Shown: positions 33,638-43,031, counted from the stretch's first letter. The stretch is 64,000 nucleotides of DNA from Variovorax sp. PBS-H4 (GCF_901827205.1 NZ_LR594675.1:186001-250000); one strand, 5' to 3'. Notes: a model not told the origin generated them from the letters alone. Made by a program: numbers and translations.

Positions 33638-34561
33638 TCAGCGGCGTTCGGCGGGCGGAGCTTCGTTCGAGGTTTGCGCGACCAGCCACTTGCGGAACGC
33701 GGCAAGCGCGGGCCGCTCGTCCGTGCTCGCCGGCGTCACCAGGAAGTAGCCCCGCTCCGCGCGCAGCGGCCGGTCGCAGGCCACGGCCAGCTCGCCGCGC
33801 GCCAGCTCCGGTTCGATCAGCATGCGGGGCATCAGCGCCACCCCGAGGCCATGCGCGGCGGCCACCGCGATCATGGAGAACAGTTCGTAGCGCGGCCCGC
33901 TGCGCGCGCGCGGCGCGTCGACCTTCTGGGCGTCGAACCATTGGCGCCAGCCATCGGGCCGCGTGCTCTGCTGTAGCAGCGGCATGCGCGCGACCGCCGC
34001 GGGCGACAGTTGCGCCTTCGCGCCGAGCAAGTCGGGGCTGCAGACCGGCACGACGTCCTCGTTCAGGAGCAGCACCGAACGCGTGCCGGCCCAGTTGGCG
34101 GCCTGGGCAGGCGTGCCGGTGTAGATGGCCGCGTCGAATGGCGTCTCGTTGAAGAGAAAGGGCCGGGTGCGGGTCTCGATGTGGATGGTGATGTCGGGCT
34201 GGCGCCGGGCAAAGTCCGGCAGGCGCGGGATCAGCCAGCGGGTGGCGAAGGTGGGGACCGCCGCCAGCTGCAGCGAGCCGCCCAGGCCCTGCCGCGCCAT
34301 CGCGTCGAGCGTGTCGCGCTCCATGCTGTCGAGCTGGCGTGCGGTCTGGCGCGCGTAGTCGGCGCCGGCCGGCGTCAGCGCCACGCCGTGGCGGGTGCGG
34401 CGGAACAGCGCCATGCCGAGAAAGTCTTCCAGCGCCGTGATCTGGCGCGAGACCGCGCTCTGCGTCAGCGCGAGCTCCTGCGCGGCGCGGGTGTAGCTCT
34501 CGTGCCGGGCCGCGGCCTCGAAGCAGATCAGGGCCTGGGTGGAAGGCAGTCGTCGGCGCAT
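33638..34561 (-). CDS. LysR-family regulator (GcvA-like), probable regulator of gcdH operon
   Basis: 307 residues; helix-turn-helix at about 5-63 (STQALICFEAAARHESYTRA, ISRQITALEDFLG-like segment) and GcvA-type effector domain (PRLPDFARRQPDITIHIETR). Divergent from the glutaryl-CoA dehydrogenase gene with a perfect LysR-type dyad in the 174-bp gap. This arrangement is common for glutarate regulators. Confidence 0.9.
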   Translation of the reverse strand: MRRRLPSTQALICFEAAARHESYTRAAQELALTQSAVSRQITALEDFLGMALFRRTRHGVALTPAGADYARQTARQLDSMERDTLDAMARQGLGGSLQLAAVPTFATRWLIPRLPDFARRQPDITIHIETRTRPFLFNETPFDAAIYTGTPAQAANWAGTRSVLLLNEDVVPVCSPDLLGAKAQLSPAAVARMPLLQQSTRPDGWRQWFDAQKVDAPRARSGPRYELFSMIAVAAAHGLGVALMPRMLIEPELARGELAVACDRPLRAERGYFLVTPASTDERPALAAFRKWLVAQTSNEAPPAERR

Positions 34562-34592
34562 GGTATGCGGGTGCTACATGGATGATGGCGCC

Positions 34593-34607
34593 ATCTCCAA
34601 TGGAGAT
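34593..34607. promoter_or_regulatory. LysR-type operator between regulator and gcdH
   Basis: ATCTCC, AAT, GGAGAT: a perfect 6-3-6 dyad 32 bp upstream of the LysR start and 128 bp upstream of gcdH. It contains T-N11-A (T 34594, A 34606), the LysR box. Best candidate for the primary binding site. Confidence 0.6.
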
Positions 34608-34735
34608 CGCTCAGGCAATTGTGCGAAGAAGTGAGCAAACCGCATAACTGGGTTCCGAATCTTCGTTTGCGCTCGAAGGGCCCGCGGCTTAGCATCGCAT
34701 TCAGCTTCCCCCGCCACCTACACCGGAGACCGCAC

Positions 34736-35932
34736 ATGGCCCACGCCGCTTTCCATTGGGACGACCCGCTTCTGCTCGACCAGCAGCTCACCAGCGAAGA
34801 ACGCCAGGTGCGCGATGCCGCACATGCCTACTGCCAGGGCCAGCTCGCGCCCCGCGTGCTCGAAGGCTTCCGCACCGGCGAGACCGATCCCAAGATCTTC
34901 CGCGAGATGGGCGAGCTCGGCCTGCTCGGGCCGACCATCCCCGAGCAGTACGGCGGCCCGGCGCTCAACTACGTCTGCTACGGCCTGATCGCGCGGGAAG
35001 TCGAGCGCGTCGACTCCGGCTATCGCTCGATGGCGAGCGTGCAGAGCTCGCTGGTGATGGTGCCGATCAACGAATTCGGCACCGAGGCGCAGAAGCAGAA
35101 GTACCTGCCCAAGCTGGCCACCGGCGAATGGATCGGCTGTTTCGGCCTGACGGAGCCCGACCACGGCTCCGACCCCGGCAGCATGGTGACCCGCGCCAAG
35201 AAGGTGCCGGGCGGCTATGCCCTCACCGGCGCCAAGATGTGGATCAGCAACAGCCCGATCGCCGACGTGTTCGTGGTGTGGGCGAAGGAAGTCAGCGAAG
35301 GCGGCGCAGTCGGCCCGATCCGCGGCTTCGTGCTCGAGAAGGGCATGAAGGGCCTGTCGGCCCCTGCGATCCACGGCAAGGTGGGCCTGCGTGCCAGCAT
35401 CACCGGCGAGATCGTCATGGACAACGTGTTCTGCCCCGAAGAGAACGCCTTTCCGGAGGTGCGCGGCCTCAAGGGCCCCTTTACCTGCCTCAACAGCGCC
35501 CGCTACGGCATCTCCTGGGGCGCGCTCGGCGCGGCCGAAGACTGCTGGCACCGCGCCCGCCAGTACACGCTCGACCGCAAGCAGTTCGGCCGGCCGCTCG
35601 CCGCCAACCAGCTGGTCCAGAAGAAGCTGGCCGACATGCAGACCGAGATCACGCTGGGCCTGCAGGGCTGCCTGCGCCTGGGCCGCATGAAGGACGAGGG
35701 CACCGCCTCGGTCGAGGTCACTTCCCTGCTCAAGCGCAACTCCTGCGGCAAGGCCCTGGATATCGCCCGCCTGGCGCGCGACATGATGGGCGGCAACGGC
35801 ATCAGCGACGAGTTCGGCGTGGCGCGCCACCTGGTGAACCTCGAGGTGGTCAACACCTATGAGGGCACGCACGACATCCATGCGCTGATCCTCGGGCGTG
35901 CGCAAACAGGCATCGCGGCGTTCTCCAACTGA
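34736..35932 (+). CDS. gcdH: Glutaryl-CoA dehydrogenase
   Basis: 398 residues, FAD-dependent acyl-CoA dehydrogenase. FGLTEPDHGSDPGSM and WISNSPIADVFVVWAK are the flavin-binding blocks, ARYGISWGALGAAEDCWH the family hallmark of GcdH, and E376 in TYEGTHDIHAL the catalytic base. Converts glutaryl-CoA to crotonyl-CoA and CO2 in lysine or tryptophan-type degradation. ATG 34736 follows GGAGAC. The CoA-transferase gene begins 22 bp later and would supply glutaryl-CoA. Confidence 0.95.
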   Translation: MAHAAFHWDDPLLLDQQLTSEERQVRDAAHAYCQGQLAPRVLEGFRTGETDPKIFREMGELGLLGPTIPEQYGGPALNYVCYGLIAREVERVDSGYRSMASVQSSLVMVPINEFGTEAQKQKYLPKLATGEWIGCFGLTEPDHGSDPGSMVTRAKKVPGGYALTGAKMWISNSPIADVFVVWAKEVSEGGAVGPIRGFVLEKGMKGLSAPAIHGKVGLRASITGEIVMDNVFCPEENAFPEVRGLKGPFTCLNSARYGISWGALGAAEDCWHRARQYTLDRKQFGRPLAANQLVQKKLADMQTEITLGLQGCLRLGRMKDEGTASVEVTSLLKRNSCGKALDIARLARDMMGGNGISDEFGVARHLVNLEVVNTYEGTHDIHALILGRAQTGIAAFSN

Positions 35933-35954
35933 AAGCCGGACCTTCAGAAACCAA

Positions 35955-37187
35955 ATGACCCCAGCAGCACTCGACGGCATCAAGGTTCTCGATTTGTCGC
36001 GCGTCCTCGCGGGGCCGTGGTGCACGCAGATCCTCGCGGACCTGGGTGCGGACGTGGTCAAGATCGAGCGGCCCGGCGTCGGCGACGACACGCGCACCTG
36101 GGGGCCGCCCTTTCTCAAGGACGAGCACGGCGGCGACACCGACCAGGCCACCTACTTCACCTCGTGCAACCGCAACAAGCGCTCGGTCACCATCGACATG
36201 GCCACGCCCGAGGGGCAGCAGCTGCTGAAGACAATGGCGGCGCAGGCCGACATCGTGGTCGAGAACTTCAAGACGGGCGGCCTGCGGCAATACGGGCTCG
36301 ATTACGAGAGCCTGCGCGCCAGCAATCCGCGCCTGGTCTACTGCAGCGTGACCGGCTTCGGCCACGACGGCCCCCATGCCTCGCGCGCCGGCTACGACCT
36401 GATGATCCAGGCCACCAGCGGCATGATGAGCATCACCGGCCGTCCCGACGGCGAGCCCGGCGGCGGTCCGCTGCGCGTGGGCGTGGCGCTCACCGATCTC
36501 TTCACCGGCGTCTATGCGGCCACGGCCATCCTGGCCGCGATCGAGGTGCGGCACCGCACCGGCGAAGGCCAGCACATCGACATGGCGCTGCTCGACGTCG
36601 GCATGGCGATCCTCGCCAACCAGGCCAGCGCCTTTCTCAACACCGGTGTCGCGCCCCAGCGCCAGGGAAACAGCCATCCGAGCCTCGCGCCCTACCAGGA
36701 CTTTCACACGAAGGACGGCGCCATGCTGCTGGCCATCGGCAACAACGGCCAGTTCACCCGCTTCTGCGAGGCTGCGGGCCAGGCCGAGTGGGCGCGCGAC
36801 CCGCGCTTTGCCACCAACACACTGCGCGTGCGGCACCGCGAGGTGTTGATCCCGATGATGGAGGCCGTCACCCGCACCCGGACCACCGCCGAGTGGATTG
36901 CGCTGCTCGAGGACAAGGCCGTGCCCTGCGGCCCGATCAACAACATTGCCCAGGCCTTCGAGGACGACCAGGTGAAGGCCCGCGGCCTCGCCGTGACGCT
37001 GCCGCGCAACGCGGGTGACGGCATTGCGCAGATCGCGGGCGTCGCCAGTCCGCTGCGCCTGCAAGCCACGCCGCCCGTCTTGCGCCGGGCGCCGCCTGCG
37101 CTCGGGCAGCACACCGACGAGGTGCTGGCCGAACTGGGGCTCGGAGAGTCGCAGCGTGCGGCACTGCGCGAGGCAGGGGTGATCTAG
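35955..37187 (+). CDS. CaiB/BaiF (class III) CoA-transferase, likely glutarate CoA-transferase
   Basis: 410 residues. LDGIKVLDLSRVLAGPWCTQ, then LGADVVKIERP are the class III opening; the catalytic aspartate is expected near AGYDLMIQATSG. Its place 22 bp after gcdH matches the succinyl-CoA:glutarate CoA-transferase role (SUGCT homologue). It transfers CoA between dicarboxylates in the cytosol. Confidence 0.9.
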   Translation: MTPAALDGIKVLDLSRVLAGPWCTQILADLGADVVKIERPGVGDDTRTWGPPFLKDEHGGDTDQATYFTSCNRNKRSVTIDMATPEGQQLLKTMAAQADIVVENFKTGGLRQYGLDYESLRASNPRLVYCSVTGFGHDGPHASRAGYDLMIQATSGMMSITGRPDGEPGGGPLRVGVALTDLFTGVYAATAILAAIEVRHRTGEGQHIDMALLDVGMAILANQASAFLNTGVAPQRQGNSHPSLAPYQDFHTKDGAMLLAIGNNGQFTRFCEAAGQAEWARDPRFATNTLRVRHREVLIPMMEAVTRTRTTAEWIALLEDKAVPCGPINNIAQAFEDDQVKARGLAVTLPRNAGDGIAQIAGVASPLRLQATPPVLRRAPPALGQHTDEVLAELGLGESQRAALREAGVI

Positions 37188-37281
37188 GCCCGCTGCCGGG
37201 GCTGCGGCGAATGGAGGCTTTTTCACCGCGCCATTTGCGGTGAATAGGCGGCGGTGCGGCGAGTACGCGCACAATCTCCGC

Positions 37282-38412
37282 ATGAGCAGCGGAGAAAGCG
37301 GTAGTGGCCTCTATATCTGGGAAAACCCTGGCTGGCCGCGCCTGCGCTACGACCTCACGGCTCTTGCTGCGCCGCTGGCGGCTGTCCACGCCTCCCGGGG
37401 GCACCTGATGCGCCGCATGGCCGACGTGGGGCTGTCGCAGCGCGATGCCACCACCCTGCTGGTGCTGACCGACGATGTCGTCAAGACCAGCGAGATCGAG
37501 GGAGAGCGGCTCGACCCCGAGACGGTTCGCTCCTCCGTTGCCCGCCGGCTGGGGCTGGACATCGGCGCGCTGGCGCCTGCGGACCGGCATGTCGACGGTG
37601 TGGTCGACATGGTGCTCGACGCCACTGGTGCACACGTGCAGCCGCTCACGCGCGAGCGTCTCTTCGGCTGGCATGCGGCCCTCTTTCCCACGGGCTACAG
37701 CGGCTTGTCACCGATCCGCACGGGCGCCCGGCGTGACGATGCATCGGGGCCGATGCAGGTGGTCTCCGGCCCCGTCGGCCGCCGCAAGGTGCACTTCGAG
37801 GCGCCGCCTGCGCCGCGCCTGGACGCAGAGATGAGTCGCTTCGTCCAATGGTTCGAGCAGTCGACGGAAGGCGATCGGCTCGTGCATGCAGGTCTTGCGC
37901 ACCTCTGGTTCGTCACCCTGCACCCATTCGACGATGGCAACGGCCGTATCGCACGCGCCGTCGGGGACATGGCTCTCGCTCGCGCCGATCGCTCGGGGCA
38001 GCGCTTCTACAGCCTGGCGGCCCAGATCCAGCGCGAGCGCAAGGACTACTACGAGATGCTGGAGCGTACCCAGAAGGGCTCGCTCGACGTGACGCCTTGG
38101 CTGGAATGGTTTCTGGGTTGCCTGCTGCGCGCGGTCCAGGGTGCGGAGGCGTCGCTGTCCGCCGTGCTGCTCAAGTTCCGCGCGTGGCAGCGATGGGCGG
38201 AGCTGCCGCTCAACGAGCGGCAGATCAAGCTGCTCAACCGCCTGCTCGACGGCTTCGAGGGCAAGCTCACCAGCAGCAAATGGGCCGCGATCGCCAAGTG
38301 CTCTGCCGACACGGCCTTGCGCGACATCGGCGACCTCGTGGCACGCGGGGTGTTGAAGAAGTCGGAGTCCGGCGGGCGCAGCACCAGCTACGAACTCGTC
38401 ATGCAGCCCTGA
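37282..38412 (+). CDS. Fic-domain AMPylation protein with N-terminal inhibitory motif
   Basis: 376 residues. An N-terminal DUF4172-like part holds the inhibitory motif (S/T)xxxE(G/N) as T69-S-E-I-E-G74, so this is a class II Fic protein; the catalytic loop is H214-PFDDGNGRIAR, complete. A C-terminal winged helix-like segment (about 305-372, LNERQIKLLNRLLDGFEGKL, then KWAAIAKCSADTALRDIGDL) suggests DNA binding. Transfers AMP to a protein side chain when inhibition is relieved. It stands alone, 94 bp after the CoA-transferase gene. Confidence 0.9.
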   Translation: MSSGESGSGLYIWENPGWPRLRYDLTALAAPLAAVHASRGHLMRRMADVGLSQRDATTLLVLTDDVVKTSEIEGERLDPETVRSSVARRLGLDIGALAPADRHVDGVVDMVLDATGAHVQPLTRERLFGWHAALFPTGYSGLSPIRTGARRDDASGPMQVVSGPVGRRKVHFEAPPAPRLDAEMSRFVQWFEQSTEGDRLVHAGLAHLWFVTLHPFDDGNGRIARAVGDMALARADRSGQRFYSLAAQIQRERKDYYEMLERTQKGSLDVTPWLEWFLGCLLRAVQGAEASLSAVLLKFRAWQRWAELPLNERQIKLLNRLLDGFEGKLTSSKWAAIAKCSADTALRDIGDLVARGVLKKSESGGRSTSYELVMQP

Positions 38413-38421
38413 TGCGCCCCA

Positions 38422-38880
38422 TCACAAGGCCCGCCCGACGATCGCCAGCGCGAACACCGCCACACCCAGCGCCAGGTTGAGCTCCACCAGCCGGCGGATC
38501 ATGTCGAGCTGGGCCGCGGCCACTGGCCACTCGCGGCTGGCCACCGCGCGCAGCAGGCGCGGGTAGGGCCCAAAGCGGATGTGCAGGAACACCGCCATCA
38601 TCACCAGCCCGAAAGCCAGCATGGCATGCACGCTCCAATGCACACGAGCGAAGCCGCCTGCCAGCCAGACCATGCCGAGGCCGCTGGCCAGCAGCAGGAC
38701 GATGGCAACGGCCACGCCGACGAAGAAGCGCGACAGCGACTGCGCCATCATCGGCAGCCGCAACGGCGGCTGAAGAACCGCGACGGCCGAGGGACGCACG
38801 GCGAAGTGCATCACCGCCATGCCGCCCACCCAGAACGCGGCCGACAGCAGGTGAAGCAGGAGCAGGATGGCTTGGGTCAT
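38422..38880 (-). CDS. CopD-family / small membrane protein
   Basis: 152 residues, four membrane helices. HLLSAAFWVGGMAVMHFAVRP opens as in CopD or related membrane haem proteins, and a second histidine lies in HWSVHAMLAFG. A role in copper or haem handling is possible but not proven. It converges on the Fic gene and follows a long hairpin repeat. Confidence 0.7.
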   Translation of the reverse strand: MTQAILLLLHLLSAAFWVGGMAVMHFAVRPSAVAVLQPPLRLPMMAQSLSRFFVGVAVAIVLLLASGLGMVWLAGGFARVHWSVHAMLAFGLVMMAVFLHIRFGPYPRLLRAVASREWPVAAAQLDMIRRLVELNLALGVAVFALAIVGRAL

Positions 38881-38893
38881 GGCCGCGCAGTTT

Positions 38894-38981
38894 AGGGCCT
38901 GTTAAAGCTATGCAAGGGGCGCGCCTTGATGGGCGGGCTGTGGTGAGCTTCGCGACCCCTTGCATAGCGTTAACAGGCCCT
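38894..38981. repeat. Long inverted repeat (about 28-bp arms)
   Basis: AGGGCCTGTTAA then GCTATGCAAGGGG on the left (38894-38919) is matched in reverse complement on the right (38955-38981), with one or two mismatches and a ~35-bp loop. The right arm overlaps the stop of the MocR gene. It fills the entire gap between two same-strand genes, and could be a repeat element, a transcript stabiliser or a terminator-like structure. No other copy was noticed in this window. Confidence 0.7.
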
Positions 38982-40437
38982 AGCCCACGACGAGCGCATT
39001 GCGCAGCCTGCCAACCAGTTGGCGCACCTCGGCCTGCGAGGCGATGTTGGTGAAGCCCATGAGCAATCCTTCGAGCGCCGGCTTTCCGGCATAGCGCTCC
39101 GACAAGGCCCGGCAATGGAGCCCGGCCCCCTGCGCGCGCCGGCTCAGCGCGGTGTCGCTGCCCAGGCCCCCGAAGCGCGCGATGAGGTGCATGCCACCGC
39201 CGCGCAGTTCCACCTGCACCGCCTCGCCGAAGGCCTTCTGCAGTTCGGCCGCGAGCATCGCGCGCCGGCGCGCATAGAGCAGCCGCATCTTCTTGATGTG
39301 GCGCGCGAAATGGCCCTCCTGGAGGAAATCGCAGACGATCGCCTGCGCAAGCTGGGGGCAGCCGTTGGAGGCGACACCGGCGGCACGCGTGCAGCGCTCG
39401 ACCAACGGCTCCGGCACGACAAGGTAGGCCAGCGCCAGTCCGGGATGGAGGACCTTCGAGAAAGTGCCGGCATACAGCACGCGGTCCTGCGCGTCGAGGC
39501 TCTTCAGCGCCGGCAGCGGATGCCCGGCATAACGGTACTCGCCGTCGTAGTCGTCCTCGACGATCCAGGCCTTCGCATCCTGGGCCCACGCAAGCAGCTC
39601 CAGGCGGCGCGCCATGCTCATCGAGTAACCCAATGGTGACTGGTGCGAGGGCGTGACGACCGCCAGCTTCGCACCGGCCGCGCGGCGCAGGCCATCGGCG
39701 ACGCGCAGGCCCTGCGTGTCGACGGGGACCGAGACCACGCGCAGACCGGCGCCCTGCAGCACCTCGCGCGTCGGCGGGTAGCCAGGCTCCTCCACCCAGG
39801 CGCCGTCGTGTGGCGCAAGCAGCGCGCGCGAGACCAGCGCCAGGCTCGCGCGATGCCCGGCGGTCACGACCACCTGGGCGGGGCTGCAGGCCACGCCGCG
39901 CGACACGCGCAAGTACGTCGCAATGGCCTCGCGCAGTGGCGCGTAACCGGCCGGGTCTCCGTAGTTCATGTCGGCGATGGTGGTCGCGCGGACCCTTCGG
40001 GTCGCCAGCCTCGCCCAGAGCTTGCGCGGAAAGGCATCGAGGGCCGGGATGCCGAGCTGGAACGGCGGCGGCGGCCCGACCGGCGCCAGCGTGAGAGGCC
40101 CTGGCGTGCTGCCGCGAGCCGCACGCCGCGGGGCCCGCGGCGGCAGTCGAGGCGAAATCACCGTGCCGGCCTGTCCGCGTGCAAGCAGATAGCCCTCGCC
40201 GGCCAGCTGCCCGTAGGCCAGCTCCACCGTGGAGCGCGCCACGCCGAGCTCGCTGGCCAGGCTGCGGGCCGAGGCGACCCGGGCCCCGGGGCGCAGCAGC
40301 CCTTGCTCGATGGCGTCGCGCAGCCGCTGGACGATCTGCCGGTACAGCGGCTCCGATCGGCTGCGATCGAGCGTCAGCAGGTCGGTGCGAAGAGCCCTTT
40401 CGTTGCTTATCATGGCCTGGTCATTTTCGCAATTCAT
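38980..40437 (-). CDS. MocR/PdxR-type regulator (GntR helix-turn-helix plus aminotransferase domain)
   Basis: 485 residues. GntR-type winged helix at about 25-95 (PLYRQIVQRLRDAIEQGLLR, ASARSLASELGVARSTVEL) followed by a fold-type I aminotransferase domain; the PLP lysine is in GTFSKVLHPG, preceded by VEDDYDGEYRY. Such regulators sense PLP or amino-acid adducts, for example in vitamin B6 or GABA control. Divergent from the epimerase-like gene at 40509, which it may regulate. Stop overlaps the hairpin repeat. Confidence 0.92.
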   Translation of the reverse strand: MNCENDQAMISNERALRTDLLTLDRSRSEPLYRQIVQRLRDAIEQGLLRPGARVASARSLASELGVARSTVELAYGQLAGEGYLLARGQAGTVISPRLPPRAPRRAARGSTPGPLTLAPVGPPPPFQLGIPALDAFPRKLWARLATRRVRATTIADMNYGDPAGYAPLREAIATYLRVSRGVACSPAQVVVTAGHRASLALVSRALLAPHDGAWVEEPGYPPTREVLQGAGLRVVSVPVDTQGLRVADGLRRAAGAKLAVVTPSHQSPLGYSMSMARRLELLAWAQDAKAWIVEDDYDGEYRYAGHPLPALKSLDAQDRVLYAGTFSKVLHPGLALAYLVVPEPLVERCTRAAGVASNGCPQLAQAIVCDFLQEGHFARHIKKMRLLYARRRAMLAAELQKAFGEAVQVELRGGGMHLIARFGGLGSDTALSRRAQGAGLHCRALSERYAGKPALEGLLMGFTNIASQAEVRQLVGRLRNALVVG

Positions 40438-40508
40438 GGATCTTTTGGGCAGTGCATCGTAGCCCTAAGCTGAAGGCTCGAGATTGCAAGAAAGGACCCG
40501 GAACACAC

Positions 40509-41255
40509 ATGACGCAGACGAAGATATTCCTGGCCGGTGCCACGGGCGCGATCGGCTCGGTGCTGGCGCCGCTGCTGGTGGACGCCGGCTACGCGGTGTA
40601 CGGCAGTACCCGACGCGCCGAACGGGCCAGTGCGCTCGAAGCGCAGGACGTGGCGCCGGTGGTGGTCGACGTCTTTGATGCGGCGGCGCTTGCCTCGGCC
40701 CTGAAGCGCATCGCACCGGATGTCGTGATCCATCAGCTCACCGACCTGCCGCGGGATCTGGACCCCGCGCGAATGGCAGAGGCAGTGGTGCGCAATGCAC
40801 GCGTTCGCAGCGAAGGTACACGGAACCTGGTCGCCGGGTCGCTTGCGGCCGGCTGCGGGCGGCTGATCGCGCAGAGCATCGCCTGGGCTTATGCGCCCGG
40901 CCCGAAACCCTTGAAAGAGGAACAGCCGCTCGACGTCACCGCCGATGACGCGCGCGGCATCACCGTGCGCGGCGTCGCAGCGCTGGAAGCGCTCGCCCTC
41001 GACACGCCGGGCCTCACGGGAACCGTGCTGCGCTACGGGCAGCTCTACGGCCCGGGCACCTCGACGCCCACGCCGCGCGGAGCCACGCCGGTGCATGTCG
41101 AAGCGGCCGCATGGGCGGCGCTGCTGGCCGTGCAGCGCGATGGGCACGGCATCTACAACATCGCCGAGGAGAGCCCCGAGCTCAGCACCGAGAAGGCAGG
41201 GCGCGAACTCGGTTGGCACGCGGCGCTGCGCTGGCCCGCGGAGGTCCTGAAATGA
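40509..41255 (+). CDS. NAD-dependent epimerase/dehydratase-like protein
   Basis: 248 residues with the Rossmann loop LAGATGAIGSVLAPLLV. A canonical YxxxK is not visible where it is usually found (VRGVAALEAL), so the enzyme may be atypical or act only as an NAD(P)-binding protein. ATG 40509 was chosen because it starts the Rossmann fold. Overlaps the next gene by 4 bp and is divergent from MocR, suggesting control by it. Confidence 0.8.
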   Translation: MTQTKIFLAGATGAIGSVLAPLLVDAGYAVYGSTRRAERASALEAQDVAPVVVDVFDAAALASALKRIAPDVVIHQLTDLPRDLDPARMAEAVVRNARVRSEGTRNLVAGSLAAGCGRLIAQSIAWAYAPGPKPLKEEQPLDVTADDARGITVRGVAALEALALDTPGLTGTVLRYGQLYGPGTSTPTPRGATPVHVEAAAWAALLAVQRDGHGIYNIAEESPELSTEKAGRELGWHAALRWPAEVLK

Positions 41256-41767
41256 ACCCGCTGTTCCTTGCTCCACGCCGCAATGCGGCCATTGCAGCCT
41301 TGAGCCTGGCCGCCGGGTGGATGCTGCTTGCGCCCACCGCGCCGCGATCCGCCGCGCGCTGGTTCGACGATCTGTGCAGCAGCCTGGGCCGGCCGATGTT
41401 CGCTTCGGCCCCCGCCGCAGATGGCGCAGCTGCGCGGCCGGCAACGGTGGTGAAGCCGTTGTCCTGCCAGCCCCTGCCCAACGTGCCCGGCAAGTCCCAG
41501 ACCACCGTGCTGGTGGAGTTTCCGCCGCTGGCGTATTCGCCCGCGCACCGGCATCCGGGCTCCGTCACCGCGGTGGTAATCGAGGGCACGGTCCGTTCCC
41601 AGCTGCAAGGCACGCCGGCCGCCGACTACCGGGCCGGCCAGAGCTTCTTCGAGCCGCCCGGCACGCTGCACGTGTTCGCCGAGAACCCGGACCCCGCGCG
41701 CACCGCGAAGCTGCTGGCCTTCTTCGTCACCGACGAGAACTGCGGGCCTCTGACAGTCTATGAATGA
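41252..41767 (+). CDS. Cupin-domain protein with N-terminal membrane anchor
   Basis: 171 residues. The first ~28 residues contain a hydrophobic segment (AAIAALSLAAGWMLLAP), then a single cupin fold: SPAHRHPGSVTAVVIEGTVR (motif 1) and GQSFFEPPGTLHVFAENP (motif 2). Start overlaps the epimerase-like stop by 4 bp. Likely a periplasmic or membrane-bound metal or ligand-binding protein; no enzymatic call possible. Confidence 0.82.
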   Translation: MNPLFLAPRRNAAIAALSLAAGWMLLAPTAPRSAARWFDDLCSSLGRPMFASAPAADGAAARPATVVKPLSCQPLPNVPGKSQTTVLVEFPPLAYSPAHRHPGSVTAVVIEGTVRSQLQGTPAADYRAGQSFFEPPGTLHVFAENPDPARTAKLLAFFVTDENCGPLTVYE

Positions 41768-42004
41768 GTCCGCGGCCCCGGCCGGCAGCAGCAGCCCGGG
41801 GCGTTGCGAGCGGCAGCGAACCCACAGGGCCGCGCATCCGCGTAGTCGGCCAGCTCGTTCGTCGGCAAGCTTGCGAATGCCGCCGTAGTGCTCCGGATAG
41901 TTCGGCCCGCCGCCGCCGCCGCCGGCGCTGCGGTAGCGCAGCCGGACAGCCATACGCTCGAGAGGCCGCCAGCAGTCGCCCCGAGTGCGGCAGCTTCCTG
42001 GCCA

Positions 42005-42985
42005 TCAATCCACCTTGATGCCGGCTGCCTTCACCACCTGCTGCGCCTTGGCCGTCTCATCGACGAGGAACTTGTCGAACTGGGCCGAGGGCATGACGAA
42101 GGGCTCGGCGCCCAGCTTGTCGAGGCGGTCCTTGAGCTCGGGCGCGGCCATGATCTTCGCGACCTCCGCCTGCAGCCGTTCGATGGCCGGCCTGGGCGTC
42201 TTTGCCGGCGCGAACAGCCCGACCCAGAACAGGTACTCCGAACCCGGCACGCCGGCCTCGACCGTGGTGGGCAGCTGCGGCATCACGGCCGAGCGCTTGC
42301 CCGTACCCACCGCGAGCGCCTTGAGCTTGCCGTCCTTCACCAGCGGCAGGGCCGACACCATCGGCGCGAAGAACCAGTCGATGCGCCCGCCCATCACCTC
42401 CGTCATCGCCTCGGGCGTGCCGCGGAAGGGCACGTGCTGCGCCTGCAGGCCCGCGGCCAGGCGGAACACCTCGGCGTTCATGTGCGTGGCCGAGCCGTTG
42501 CCGGCCGAGCCGTAGTTGAAGCTGCCGGGCTTGGCCTTGACCTGCGCGACGAGGTCCTTCACGTCCGCAAAGCGGCCGGGCGCGACCACCAGCATGTTGG
42601 GCAGGCTGGCCATCGGCGTGATGCCGGCAAAGTCCTTCAGCGTGTCGTAGCTGAGGTTCGGATAGATCGACGGGTTGACCAGGTGGCCCGCCGAATGGAC
42701 CAGCAGCGTGTAGCCGTCGGCAGGCGCCTTCGCCACCTGCGCGGCGCCCAGCGTGCCGCCGGCGCCGGGCTTGTTGTCGATGATCACGCTGGTGCCCAGC
42801 GCCGGGCCGAGGCGCTCGGCCACCAGCCGCGCCACGATGTCGGTGCCGCTGCCGGCGGTGAAGGGCACGACCAGCTTGATCGTCTGGCCCTTGGGCCACT
42901 CACCCTGGGCGTGGGCGCCGGTGAAGGCGCAGGCGGCCAGCGCGGCGGCGAGGAGCCGGCGGCGGCCGGAAAAAAATGGCGTCAT
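42005..42985 (-). CDS. TTT/Bug-family substrate-binding receptor
   Basis: 326 residues, signal peptide with RRRLLAAALAACAFTGAHAQ, mature protein opening KLVVPFTAGSGTDIVARLVAE, and later DNKPGAGGTLGAAQVA. Periplasmic receptor for an organic acid. Last gene of the LacI-controlled catabolic run, so its ligand is probably the aromatic or acid precursor of that pathway. No TctAB permease beside it. Confidence 0.9.
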   Translation of the reverse strand: MTPFFSGRRRLLAAALAACAFTGAHAQGEWPKGQTIKLVVPFTAGSGTDIVARLVAERLGPALGTSVIIDNKPGAGGTLGAAQVAKAPADGYTLLVHSAGHLVNPSIYPNLSYDTLKDFAGITPMASLPNMLVVAPGRFADVKDLVAQVKAKPGSFNYGSAGNGSATHMNAEVFRLAAGLQAQHVPFRGTPEAMTEVMGGRIDWFFAPMVSALPLVKDGKLKALAVGTGKRSAVMPQLPTTVEAGVPGSEYLFWVGLFAPAKTPRPAIERLQAEVAKIMAAPELKDRLDKLGAEPFVMPSAQFDKFLVDETAKAQQVVKAAGIKVD

Positions 42986-43031
42986 GGGGGTGTCTCCGTC
43001 TTGAATCGTTGAAGGGAAAGGGCGAACCGGC

